The position numbers and the translations under genes were made by a program. Below are positions 8,729 to 17,192 of a stretch of 38,866 bases of DNA, piece after piece (the stretch's first letter is position 1; each line of letters begins with the position of its first letter). A model generated the notes under the pieces. The model was given only the letters and a program-made list of their open reading frames with translations, was not told the origin of the DNA and searched no databases. The DNA comes from an uncultured Clostridia bacterium (GTDB lineage: Bacteria; Bacillota; Clostridia; Christensenellales; CAG-917): NCBI GenBank assembly GCA_947589395.1, contig CANQAA010000005.1:1-38866 (forward strand). Direction: 5' to 3'.

Positions 8729-10795
8729 TTACTTCTTGTTTGCCTCTTCCTCGCGCTTCTTTGCGTCGGCGATGATCTTGTCGTTGTTGCTTGCGGGGAC
8801 TTCCTCGTAGCGCACGAGACGCATCTCGAACTTTCCTCTGCCCTGAGTCATCGAGCGAAGGTCGGTCGCATAGCGGAACATTTCCGCCTGAGGAACTTCA
8901 GCCGTGATGACCTGTTTGCCGCCAGCGGCGACGTCCGTGCCGAGAATTCTGCCGCGACGCTTGTTCATGTCGCCGAGAATGTCGCCCAAGAAGTCGTCCG
9001 GAACTGTTATCTTTGCTTCCATGATGGGCTCGAGGAAGCAGGGGGAAGCCTTCGGGATCGCCGCGTCATAAGCAAGTTTTGCGGCTGTTACAAACGCGAT
9101 TTCCTTGCTGTCCACAGGGTGGGACTTGCCGTCGTCAAGCGTTGCCTTGAGGTTGACCATAGGATATCCCGCGAGAGTGCCGTGCTTTATCGCCTCTCTC
9201 AAGCCCTTTTCGACTGCGGGAATGAACTGACGGGGAACTGCGCCGCCGACGACCGCGTCCACAAACTCGAACACTCCGTCCTCCGCGCCCGGCTCAAATT
9301 GAATGAACACGTCGCCAAACTGTCCTGCGCCGCCGGATTGCTTTTTGTGTCTGCCCTCTTCGCGCGCGGACTTTCTGATGGTCTCTCTGTATGCGACTCT
9401 CGGTTCTTGCCAAGTGATGTCGATGCCGAGCTTTGATTTGACTCGCTTGCACATGATGTCAAGTTGCGCCTCGCCCAAACCGCTGATGAGCACGTCGCCT
9501 GTTTCGATGTTCTTTTCGACCTTGAAGGTTGCGTCCTCTTCCTGCATCTTGATGAGTCCCTGAATTGCTTTTTCCTCGTCCTTGAGCGCCTTGACGGCGT
9601 AAGAGATGACGGGCTTGGGGAAATCTATCTTTTCAAACTCGATCTTGTTGTCCGCTGCGGCGAGAGTGTCGTTTGTGTTGGTGTAAACGAGCTTTGCGAC
9701 CGCGCCGATGTCGCCCGCCATGAGCGCGTCGACGGGCTCTTGCTTTTTGCCCTTGAGGACGTAAAGCGTGCCTATCTTTTCGGGCTTGCCGACGCTCGTG
9801 TTATACACGGAGTCGCCGCTTGTTATCTTGCCCTGCATGACCTTGAATATGAGAAGTTTGCCGACGTACGGGTCAACAATTGACTTGAACACCTGCGCGC
9901 TGAAGGGAGCTTTGCTGTCCACAGCGATCTGCTTGACCTCTCCGCCCACAGTCGCGGGGATCTTGTGCGCGCGATCGGGATGAGGCATGAGATCGACGAG
10001 GTTGTCCATGAGACGAACGACGCCCTTTGAAGTGAGCGCGTTGCCCGCCATGAGGGGAACGAAGATGTCGTCCGCAATTGCTGCGTGCAAGCCCTTTTGG
10101 ATCTCCTCTTCTGTGAACGCTTCGCCGTCGAAGAACTTCATCATGAGGTCCTCGTCAGTCTCGGCGATCATTTCCATGAGCTTGCCGTTGTACTCCGCAA
10201 GTTTGTCTTTGAGGTTTGCGGGAGTGGGGATCTCCTTGCCGTTAAGGTCAAAGGATTTGCCGCTGAGCACCGCCACGCAGCCCACCATTTTGCCGCCTTC
10301 CATAATGGGCAGCTCAATGGGAACGACATTGCGATATTTTGCCATGATGGCGTCCGCCGTGCCTTGAAAATCCGAATTTTCTTTGTCGACCGCATTGACA
10401 AAGATGAATGCGGGAGTCTTTTTCTCCGCGCAGAGCTCGAGAGCCTTTTCCGTGCCGACGGAAAGCGATCCGGACGCGCTCGTCACGACAACGGCGCTGT
10501 CTGCGGCATGAAGCGCCGCGACCATCTCGCCCTCAAAGTCGAAAAAGCCGGGAACGTCGAGAATGTTGATCTTCACGTTTCTGTGCAGAGCGTAGCCGAG
10601 CGCCATAGAGATGGATATCTTGCGCTTGATCTCTTCGTCGTCAAAGTCCATTGTGGACGAGCCGTCGTCGACTTTGCCGAGTCGGTCGATGGTTTTGGTT
10701 GCGAACATCATAGCTTCGGCGAGAGAAGTTTTGCCCTCGCCCGAGTGACCGATAAGCGCAACGTTGCGAATAAATTCGGTATCGAAGATCTTCAT
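8729..10795 (-). CDS. EF-G-like translational-family GTPase (EF-G2 type paralogue)
   Basis: 688 aa; GHSGEGKTSLAEAM P-loop, INILDVPGFFDFEGE, FVNAVDKEN, and C-terminal EF-G domains (VAYRETIRKSAREEGRHKKQSGGAGQFGDV). Confidence 0.9.
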   Translation of the reverse strand: MKIFDTEFIRNVALIGHSGEGKTSLAEAMMFATKTIDRLGKVDDGSSTMDFDDEEIKRKISISMALGYALHRNVKINILDVPGFFDFEGEMVAALHAADSAVVVTSASGSLSVGTEKALELCAEKKTPAFIFVNAVDKENSDFQGTADAIMAKYRNVVPIELPIMEGGKMVGCVAVLSGKSFDLNGKEIPTPANLKDKLAEYNGKLMEMIAETDEDLMMKFFDGEAFTEEEIQKGLHAAIADDIFVPLMAGNALTSKGVVRLMDNLVDLMPHPDRAHKIPATVGGEVKQIAVDSKAPFSAQVFKSIVDPYVGKLLIFKVMQGKITSGDSVYNTSVGKPEKIGTLYVLKGKKQEPVDALMAGDIGAVAKLVYTNTNDTLAAADNKIEFEKIDFPKPVISYAVKALKDEEKAIQGLIKMQEEDATFKVEKNIETGDVLISGLGEAQLDIMCKRVKSKLGIDITWQEPRVAYRETIRKSAREEGRHKKQSGGAGQFGDVFIQFEPGAEDGVFEFVDAVVGGAVPRQFIPAVEKGLREAIKHGTLAGYPMVNLKATLDDGKSHPVDSKEIAFVTAAKLAYDAAIPKASPCFLEPIMEAKITVPDDFLGDILGDMNKRRGRILGTDVAAGGKQVITAEVPQAEMFRYATDLRSMTQGRGKFEMRLVRYEEVPASNNDKIIADAKKREEEANKK

Positions 10796-11071
10796 AAATA
10801 AACCTCAAATCAATATTAAAGTGATAATAAAATTTTATAATATATTTTAAGAAATTTCAACTGTTTTTAAGCGCAAATTTGTAAGCGAAAATTTTACATA
10901 CCCAAAATTTCGAATTTAATCCAATTAGATTGCCGCATAATTGTTTTCGACACAGAAAACGGCAGGAAAAGTTATGTTCGATTAGATATACGATTTTTGA
11001 GTTAGTGCTAAATTTCGGGGCAAATTTTAACAGAATATTCCAAACGGCGAGCCTCGCGCATATTATGATAT

Positions 11072-11767
11072 ATGACGATCGGAATATTCGACAGCGGCAT
11101 AGGCGGCTTGACCACTTTGAAGCTCATTCTCGACAAATTTTCGGGCAACGACGCGCTCTATTTTGCGGACAACGCTCATCACCCTCTCGGGGTCAAAAGC
11201 GACGAGGAACTAACAATGATCGTGAAAAGCGGCATAAACTTTTTGAAGGACAACTCGGATATAGTCGTGCTTGCGTGCAACACCGCCTCCACTCTCAAAA
11301 ATTTGCCCGACGTCAAACGGCTCGTCCCGCCGTATGTCGACGGCGCGCTCGTCCTGGCGACGGAAGGAACTTTGAGGCGGCTGAGCTTTGACTCTCCCAT
11401 AAAGTGCGCGCACACGCCCGAACTCGCCACTCTCGTCGAAGAGGCGGCAGATCTTTGCTACGAGCAAAAGTCGACAAAATATTTCGATTATCTAAAGGGC
11501 TATCTTGAGCTTAAACTTTCAAAATTCAAAAACTTGCGCGATATAGTTTTGGGCTGCTCGCACTACCTATATCTCAAGCGGCAGATCGTTGATATTTTGG
11601 GCGAAGTCAACCTCTTTGACGGCAACGAAAAGTTGCTTGGCGACTTGTCAAAGACCCTCTCGCCCGTCACGGGACGGCTCGGCAAGATCTCGTTCGCCTT
11701 CAGTGGCAAAAACGAGAGCAAAAAGTACGCCTATCTTTTGACAAAGCTCCTGAACGACGAAATTTAG
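11072..11767 (+). CDS. murI: Glutamate racemase, compact
   Basis: 231 aa; IGIFDSGIGGLTTLK, VLACNTAST, VLGCSHY. Confidence 0.85.
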   Translation: MTIGIFDSGIGGLTTLKLILDKFSGNDALYFADNAHHPLGVKSDEELTMIVKSGINFLKDNSDIVVLACNTASTLKNLPDVKRLVPPYVDGALVLATEGTLRRLSFDSPIKCAHTPELATLVEEAADLCYEQKSTKYFDYLKGYLELKLSKFKNLRDIVLGCSHYLYLKRQIVDILGEVNLFDGNEKLLGDLSKTLSPVTGRLGKISFAFSGKNESKKYAYLLTKLLNDEI

Positions 11768-11776
11768 CCGAAATAA

Positions 11777-12634
11777 TCAGTTCAGCGCGAGGTTTATCGC
11801 GTTTGAAATTATCTCCGCGCTGTAGTTCACCATAAATTGAATGTCCTTTGGCGACACGACGAGGTTTGAGACGTTCTTCTCGCTCATGAGGTTTCTGAGA
11901 GTATATTCGTCTATAGACTCTCCCACACTCGATGCGTACTCCTTGATGAGCCCATAAAGCGCGGTTCGCATGGAGAGCATGAGGGGCACGCCGATCGCAA
12001 GCGTGTTGAAGCCGAGCACGCTCGCGTTTATCTTCTCCTTGTCCTGTCCGACCCCGCTTCCCGGAGCTATTCCCGCCGTCGAGATCTGAAAGGACGCGCC
12101 CACTCTTTGCACGGAGCTCGTTGCCAAGCTGTCCACCAAAATGACGTAGGATGGCTTGATCTTTTCCGCTACAGCCTGAGCGAGCAAGGCGGACTGCACG
12201 CCCGTCGTCCCCAAAACTCCCGTAGAAAACGCGCACACGCTCTGCCTCGTCCCGTCCGCGAGCGAGGAGGTGACTTGCACTCCATCGAGAGTCCGCTCCC
12301 CGAGCGCGTCCGCGATTATCTCGCCGTTGCCAAGCCCGATGACGAGCACGGGCGAGCTCTTTTTCAGCCTCCCCATCACGCTTGAAAGACTCTCGGCGAT
12401 ACGCCTTGACATAGCCCGCCTGACGTACGCGTTTTTCAAACTCTCCTTTTCGCAATCGTAGGTTATATACACCCCGCGCTCGCGATTTATGCGCTTTGCA
12501 AGGTCGTTGTTTTTGACGTTCAAGACGCGCTGAACAATCCCGCAGGAGAAGCGCTTTTCGCTCGTCAAGCCCTCAAAGGACGCGTCGAGGGCGCTCTCTA
12601 TCGCCATATCGGACACGAAATATTCGAAATTCAT
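11777..12634 (-). CDS. gpr: GPR-like germination/spore protease
   Basis: From ATG at 12634: DMAIESA..., VIGLGNGEIIADALGE, FSTGVLGTTGVQSA, YVILVDSLATSSVQRVGASFQISTAGIAPGSGVG, AIGVPLML. Confidence 0.87.
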   Translation of the reverse strand: MNFEYFVSDMAIESALDASFEGLTSEKRFSCGIVQRVLNVKNNDLAKRINRERGVYITYDCEKESLKNAYVRRAMSRRIAESLSSVMGRLKKSSPVLVIGLGNGEIIADALGERTLDGVQVTSSLADGTRQSVCAFSTGVLGTTGVQSALLAQAVAEKIKPSYVILVDSLATSSVQRVGASFQISTAGIAPGSGVGQDKEKINASVLGFNTLAIGVPLMLSMRTALYGLIKEYASSVGESIDEYTLRNLMSEKNVSNLVVSPKDIQFMVNYSAEIISNAINLALN

Positions 12635-12676
12635 ACAGATAATATGCATATAATTAAAAAATAAATGCGAAAACGG

Positions 12677-12705
12677 TTGCAAGTTTTTCAAGATTATGCT
12701 AAGAT
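12677..12705 (+). promoter_or_regulatory. Predicted promoter of rpsT
   Basis: TTGCAA-N17-TAAGAT upstream of rpsT. Confidence 0.65.
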
Positions 12706-12744
12706 AGTAAAGATTTTGAAGACACAAAAATCGAGGAGTACAAA

Positions 12745-13017
12745 ATGCCAAATATAAAGTCAGCAAAAAAGAGAGTTATCACCTCTGAAAAGAAGAATGA
12801 AATCAACACAGCCAAAAAGTCGCGCGTCAAAACCGCGATCAAAAAGTTCAACGCCGCCGTTGAGGACGGCAACGTTGCTCTTGCCGAGCAGCTCCTTCCC
12901 GAGACCATGTCGGTCATTGATTGCGCAATGAAGGACGGCATCTTCAAGCCCAACACGGCTGCAAGAAAAAAGGCGACCATCTGCCGCAGTCTTGACGCGT
13001 TGAAGGCTTCAAAGTAA
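12745..13017 (+). CDS. rpsT: 30S ribosomal protein S20
   Basis: MPNIKSAKKRVITSEKKNEINTAKKSRVKTAIKKF...NTAARKKATICRSLDALK; SD GAGGAG upstream. Confidence 0.97.
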   Translation: MPNIKSAKKRVITSEKKNEINTAKKSRVKTAIKKFNAAVEDGNVALAEQLLPETMSVIDCAMKDGIFKPNTAARKKATICRSLDALKASK

Positions 13018-13038
13018 GCCGTTTTTGCAATAAACAAC

Positions 13039-13067
13039 AAAGACTAACGAGCTTTCGTTAGTCTTTT
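13039..13067 (+). terminator. Rho-independent terminator after rpsT
   Basis: AAAGACTAACGA-GCTT-TCGTTAGTCTTT then TTC. Confidence 0.88.
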
Positions 13068-13352
13068 CTACTACCCTTTTTTATTTTTCACCCGATACGC
13101 TTGCAGGTTTGAAATTCACATTTACGTTTGAAATTTTGCGGATTTAACGTGGCAATTCGCACTTCGCCGCTTGCAATTCGCTTTTTGCTTTTTATCGTTT
13201 GAAATGCGCGTTTGCATTTAGCATTTTTACGCTTCGTTTGTATGCTTTTTGCTCTTTATAGGGCGAAGTCTCGCTTTACGCTTTGCTTCTTTAGCGAAGA
13301 TCGCTCTTTAGCGTTACGCCTTTTGGTTTTGCGCAAGGAGTATGATGACTTA

Positions 13353-15149
13353 TCAATATCTTGCGCGGCGAACGATGAGGACAATGACGACGATGACAAG
13401 CGCCGTCCCGAGCGCTGCGCCCGCCACGCCCGCGACGATGGTGATGAGCTTTGTTTGCTCGCTCTTTTCGCTTCTCAACTCAATTTTCAGTTCCTTTGTG
13501 AACACGTCGTCGGCAAACTCGCCCTTGATGACGTATGTGCCGTTCTCGGTGGGACAAAACTCAAACGTGCTGCCCACCTGCTTTGTGAACTTGCCGTTGA
13601 CGTACCAATCTATCTTTTCAAGTCGCGCGGGATCGAAGTAGTCCGCGTTCAAGATCGTCAGCGTATATTTGCCGCCCACGACGATATTGGGCACATACGG
13701 CTTGCCGTTTTCGTCGACGAAGGCGAGCTGCATGTTGGCAACGACCTCTCTTGTGAGCTTTTTGTATCCGACCGTAACGGTTACGAACTGCTCCACAAAC
13801 TTCGTGCCGTCCGACGCCGTCCATCTTGCAAGCAGAATGTGAGTTGAAACTTCATTTTTTGGGATGTACGAAAACTCGTAGCCCTCCCCTATCTTCTCGT
13901 CCTTTTCAAACCACTCGACGCTCCCCGCCTGTTTCAGATCCGCAGGCGAAATGTTGAAGGATAGCTTGACCGAGCTCACGCTCCCCGCCTCTTGCGAAAG
14001 GTTGCCGTTCGCCCCGATCGAGGAGTTGATGCCGTCGACGTCCATCACGAGTTTGACGAGGTCCAGCGCATTGAGTTTGTATGTTTTCTCGCCCGACTGC
14101 TTCTCTATCGTCCTTGTGTGCGCCGCAACGAGCCTCGCTCTTGCCTCTTGAGAGGCGCAAACTCCGCTTTCCGCTCTCATTTTCAAAGTGATGAGCGCCG
14201 CCGCAAACGACACGACGGGAGCCGCCATAGACGTGCCGGACATGAGCTGATACACGTCCCCGCTTCCCTTTGCGCTATAAATGTTGCTGCCGGGAGCGGC
14301 AAGCTCGTAGAGGTCGCCGAAGCTCGAAGTCGAGGCGAGGTTGTAGCCTTCGGCGTAGTTCATAACTCCCACGACGTTTTTTGACGCTGCAGGATAGACG
14401 GGAGTGCTCGCGCTGTCCGCCTTGTGATTGCCTGCCGCCGCGACGAACACCGCCTTGTTTGCCATATCCGCCGTCACGAAGTTGAAGGCTTCGCCGTCGC
14501 TGCCGGACGCTTCAAAGGACATATTGACGACGTCCGCGCCGTTCTTAAGGGCGAAATTCACCGCCTCTTTGACGTCCTTGATCGCAAAACTCGCGCCGTC
14601 CTTCGTGTTTTTGGCGGCTTTGATGGGCATGATCTTGATGTATTTTTCAAGGTCGAGCATGTGAATGAGCTCTGCAACTATTCCCGCGACGTGCGTGCCG
14701 TGACGATTGTCCACGTCGTCCGTGACGTTTGGCGTGCTCGAAGTCTCGTCCGTCCTCATGCCGACTGTGTTCTGGCATATGACGTTGTCGTTTGAGTCCT
14801 TCAAGAGCACATCGTAGTTCCCCTCCCCGTATGCGCCCGAAAAGAGGTTGTTTTGAGAAATTATGCCGGAGTCTATCACCGCGACGACGATCGGGTCGGA
14901 GGCGATCTCTTGCATATGCGAAAAGTCCGACGAAGTTTTCCAATCCTCAACGATGTCTTTCACCGCGTCGATGTTGAGATATTCCTCCGTCGTCCACCAA
15001 TCCTTGCCGCCTTTTGCAAGCTCCTCCTCAAATTGGGGTGGCAAAAGAGCCTGCGCCGTGAGTTCGGCAGGCAAAGCAAGCATTGCGAAAACGAATATCG
15101 CAAAAAACGCTATGCAAGCTATGCAAATTTTTTGAAAAGCTCTTTTCAT
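13353..15149 (-). CDS. Secreted, membrane-anchored subtilisin-like S8 serine peptidase
   Basis: 598 aa; N-terminal hydrophobic signal, VVAVIDSGI (Asp), NRHGTHVAGIV (His), LMSGTSMAAPVVSFAAAL (Ser), C-terminal TM LITIVAGVAGAALGTALVIVVIVLIVRRARY. Confidence 0.93.
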   Translation of the reverse strand: MKRAFQKICIACIAFFAIFVFAMLALPAELTAQALLPPQFEEELAKGGKDWWTTEEYLNIDAVKDIVEDWKTSSDFSHMQEIASDPIVVAVIDSGIISQNNLFSGAYGEGNYDVLLKDSNDNVICQNTVGMRTDETSSTPNVTDDVDNRHGTHVAGIVAELIHMLDLEKYIKIMPIKAAKNTKDGASFAIKDVKEAVNFALKNGADVVNMSFEASGSDGEAFNFVTADMANKAVFVAAAGNHKADSASTPVYPAASKNVVGVMNYAEGYNLASTSSFGDLYELAAPGSNIYSAKGSGDVYQLMSGTSMAAPVVSFAAALITLKMRAESGVCASQEARARLVAAHTRTIEKQSGEKTYKLNALDLVKLVMDVDGINSSIGANGNLSQEAGSVSSVKLSFNISPADLKQAGSVEWFEKDEKIGEGYEFSYIPKNEVSTHILLARWTASDGTKFVEQFVTVTVGYKKLTREVVANMQLAFVDENGKPYVPNIVVGGKYTLTILNADYFDPARLEKIDWYVNGKFTKQVGSTFEFCPTENGTYVIKGEFADDVFTKELKIELRSEKSEQTKLITIVAGVAGAALGTALVIVVIVLIVRRARY

Positions 15150-15369
15150 ACTCCCTCGAGGTTACAAGGATAGAATAATACAGAATTTGAAATTTGTACA
15201 CGATTTTTTTTGAAATTTCAAGGCGTAGACAAAAAAATAATACATCTGTGTTATTTTCATAGCGGCAAAATTCGCACTTGATAATACGCCGATTTTGAAA
15301 TTTTTGCTTGACTGTTTGCAATTTGCTTGACGGCTCAGCCAACTTGGCGCAAATTTCGCCGCATAACGA

Positions 15370-15471
15370 GAGTTTGCGCTCAGTATGCAGAATTTGCGCT
15401 TAAATTGCAGAGATTGCGCTTTAATATGCAGCGTTTGTGCTTAACTTGAAGAGGTTGCGCTACGATCTGAA
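15370..15471. repeat. Five tandem degenerate 20-21 bp direct repeats
   Basis: GAGTTTGCGCTCAGTATGCA / GAATTTGCGCTTAAATTGCA / GAGATTGCGCTTTAATATGCA / GCGTTTGTGCTTAACTTGAA / GAGGTTGCGCTACGATCTGAA. Confidence 0.88.
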
Positions 15472-15569
15472 AGCTGACATAACTTAAATTGGGTTATTGA
15501 CGAAAATTTTCGCCGTAAGCATGCGCTTTCTCAATATTCGGCTAAAACGCATTCTCCGGCTTGCCCGCT

Positions 15570-17141
15570 TTACGGCTTCAGTCTCACAAGTTCCCTTAAA
15601 AGATCCACGTTCGCCTCTACGTCGCTTAGCGCCCTGTGTGCTTCGGTGTGGCGGAATTTCATATCCTTTGCGATGCTCTCGAGGCGGAAGTTTGACCTGC
15701 CGGACATATACCGCCTTGCGAGCACGAGGGTGTCGATGAGTTCGTTGTCAAAGTAATAGCCAAGCGAATTTCCGACGCGTTTGATGATGGGAAAGTCAAA
15801 GTTTTCGATGTTGTGCCCCGCAAGGATCGCGCCCTCCGTAAACTTGAAAAAGTCCGGCAAGACCCTGTCGATGGACGGGGCGTCCTTGACCATATCGTTT
15901 GTGATGTGGTTGATCTCGGTCGCGTCGCGCGGGATGGGCTCTGAGGGCTTGACGAGCGCGGTGAACGTCTCAAATTCCACTCCGTCCACGAGCTTTATCG
16001 CGCCGATCTCGATTATCTCGGTGGTTGCCGCAAACTTCGAAGTGGTCTCGAGGTCGAAAACGACGACGGTCTTGCCCTTGAAAAACTTCTCCAACTTTTT
16101 GTCATCGTCGTCCACGAAGGCGCGAAGCTCGCTCATTCCCGTGTACTTTTCGGGGAAGATCGTCCTATACTCGCTCGGCGCGGGCTTTTGAATGACCGTA
16201 TGTATGCTTGAAAAGTCTATCTCGCATCTGAAAATCGCGTTGAGCATGTAGCTAAGTCCCCCCGTGTGCTGAGAGGTGGTCACTCTTCCCAAGCAGATAA
16301 CTTCGTCGCCGTCCTTCAACGCCTCGAGCGGCTTGACCTCCTCTACGGACGGGAATATGACGCTGTCGATAGACCCAGTCGTGTCGTTGAGCGAAAAGCG
16401 CACGAGCGGCTTCTTTTCGGGACCGCTCTTTTTGTCGTTTGGGTCGTACTTTTTGTTGTTGTACGTCAGCTTGGCTACGTTTGAAACCTTGCCGCACAAA
16501 ATTATGCCGTCGCCCTCCCCCTTGACGTCCACAATGTAGTTGGGAAGTTGGCTTATGGACTCTATCTTGCCGCGCGCGTACAGCTTTGAGAGCGGGCGGA
16601 CGTTGACGAGCCTCAATGAATCCGTACGCTTGACAGCCGTGTCGGGCATTGAAAAGTCCTCGTCCTTGATCTGAGTCTCGATGAGGCTGACCTTTGACGG
16701 CTCCGAAAAACTCCTCTCGAGCAAGTCCTCAAGGTCGTCGCAAAAGTTGCCGGACTCAAGCATCTTTATCGTCGCCGCGTCAAAGAAAAATTTCACCGAA
16801 ATTTGCTCGTCCACCGTGACTTTCATCGTGTCGTCCTTGACGCGCCTGAAAATCAGCTGATAATTTTTGTTGAGATACTCCAAAATTTTGTTGGAGACGA
16901 CGCCCGAGTCCGCATAGGTCTTTATGTATTGCACGCTGACTTTGACGCCGTTGAAAAGCCCGTCGAGCACGCTTTGCACCTCTTGCTTTTTTTTGTCGTC
17001 GAAGTCTTTTAGCTTGAACGCGCTGATGATAAAGCGCACGCAAAGCTCGTTCACGTCCTTATAATATATCGCGCTGTTGTACTTCAGCTCGGGAAACTTC
17101 CCGTTTGTGGCTTTGACAAATTCCTCAACAAATTTTACCAT
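15570..17141 (-). CDS. PolC N-terminal-like protein: PolC-type N-terminal region + OB fold + DEDDh 3'-5' exonuclease, no PHP or polymerase domain
   Basis: 523 aa; Exo I VVFDLETTS, NIENFDFPIIKRVGNSLGYY, Exo III HRALSDVEA; OB-like segment GIILCGKVSNVAKLTY...RFSLNDTTGSIDSVIF; sits directly downstream of ispG, where polC is found in many Firmicutes. Confidence 0.8.
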   Translation of the reverse strand: MVKFVEEFVKATNGKFPELKYNSAIYYKDVNELCVRFIISAFKLKDFDDKKKQEVQSVLDGLFNGVKVSVQYIKTYADSGVVSNKILEYLNKNYQLIFRRVKDDTMKVTVDEQISVKFFFDAATIKMLESGNFCDDLEDLLERSFSEPSKVSLIETQIKDEDFSMPDTAVKRTDSLRLVNVRPLSKLYARGKIESISQLPNYIVDVKGEGDGIILCGKVSNVAKLTYNNKKYDPNDKKSGPEKKPLVRFSLNDTTGSIDSVIFPSVEEVKPLEALKDGDEVICLGRVTTSQHTGGLSYMLNAIFRCEIDFSSIHTVIQKPAPSEYRTIFPEKYTGMSELRAFVDDDDKKLEKFFKGKTVVVFDLETTSKFAATTEIIEIGAIKLVDGVEFETFTALVKPSEPIPRDATEINHITNDMVKDAPSIDRVLPDFFKFTEGAILAGHNIENFDFPIIKRVGNSLGYYFDNELIDTLVLARRYMSGRSNFRLESIAKDMKFRHTEAHRALSDVEANVDLLRELVRLKP

Positions 17142-17192
17142 ATTTCCTCTGAGTTTTCTTGATTTCGGTCGTTTTTATAATACTTTTCACAA

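Noticed and set aside
8702-9436. 244-aa plus-strand ORF antisense to the EF-G-like gene
   Set aside because: Mirror-frame of a conserved gene; starts inside the terminator region.
15361-15480. Possible CRISPR or integron-type array
   Set aside because: The 20-21 bp units are directly adjacent with no spacers, so this is a tandem repeat.
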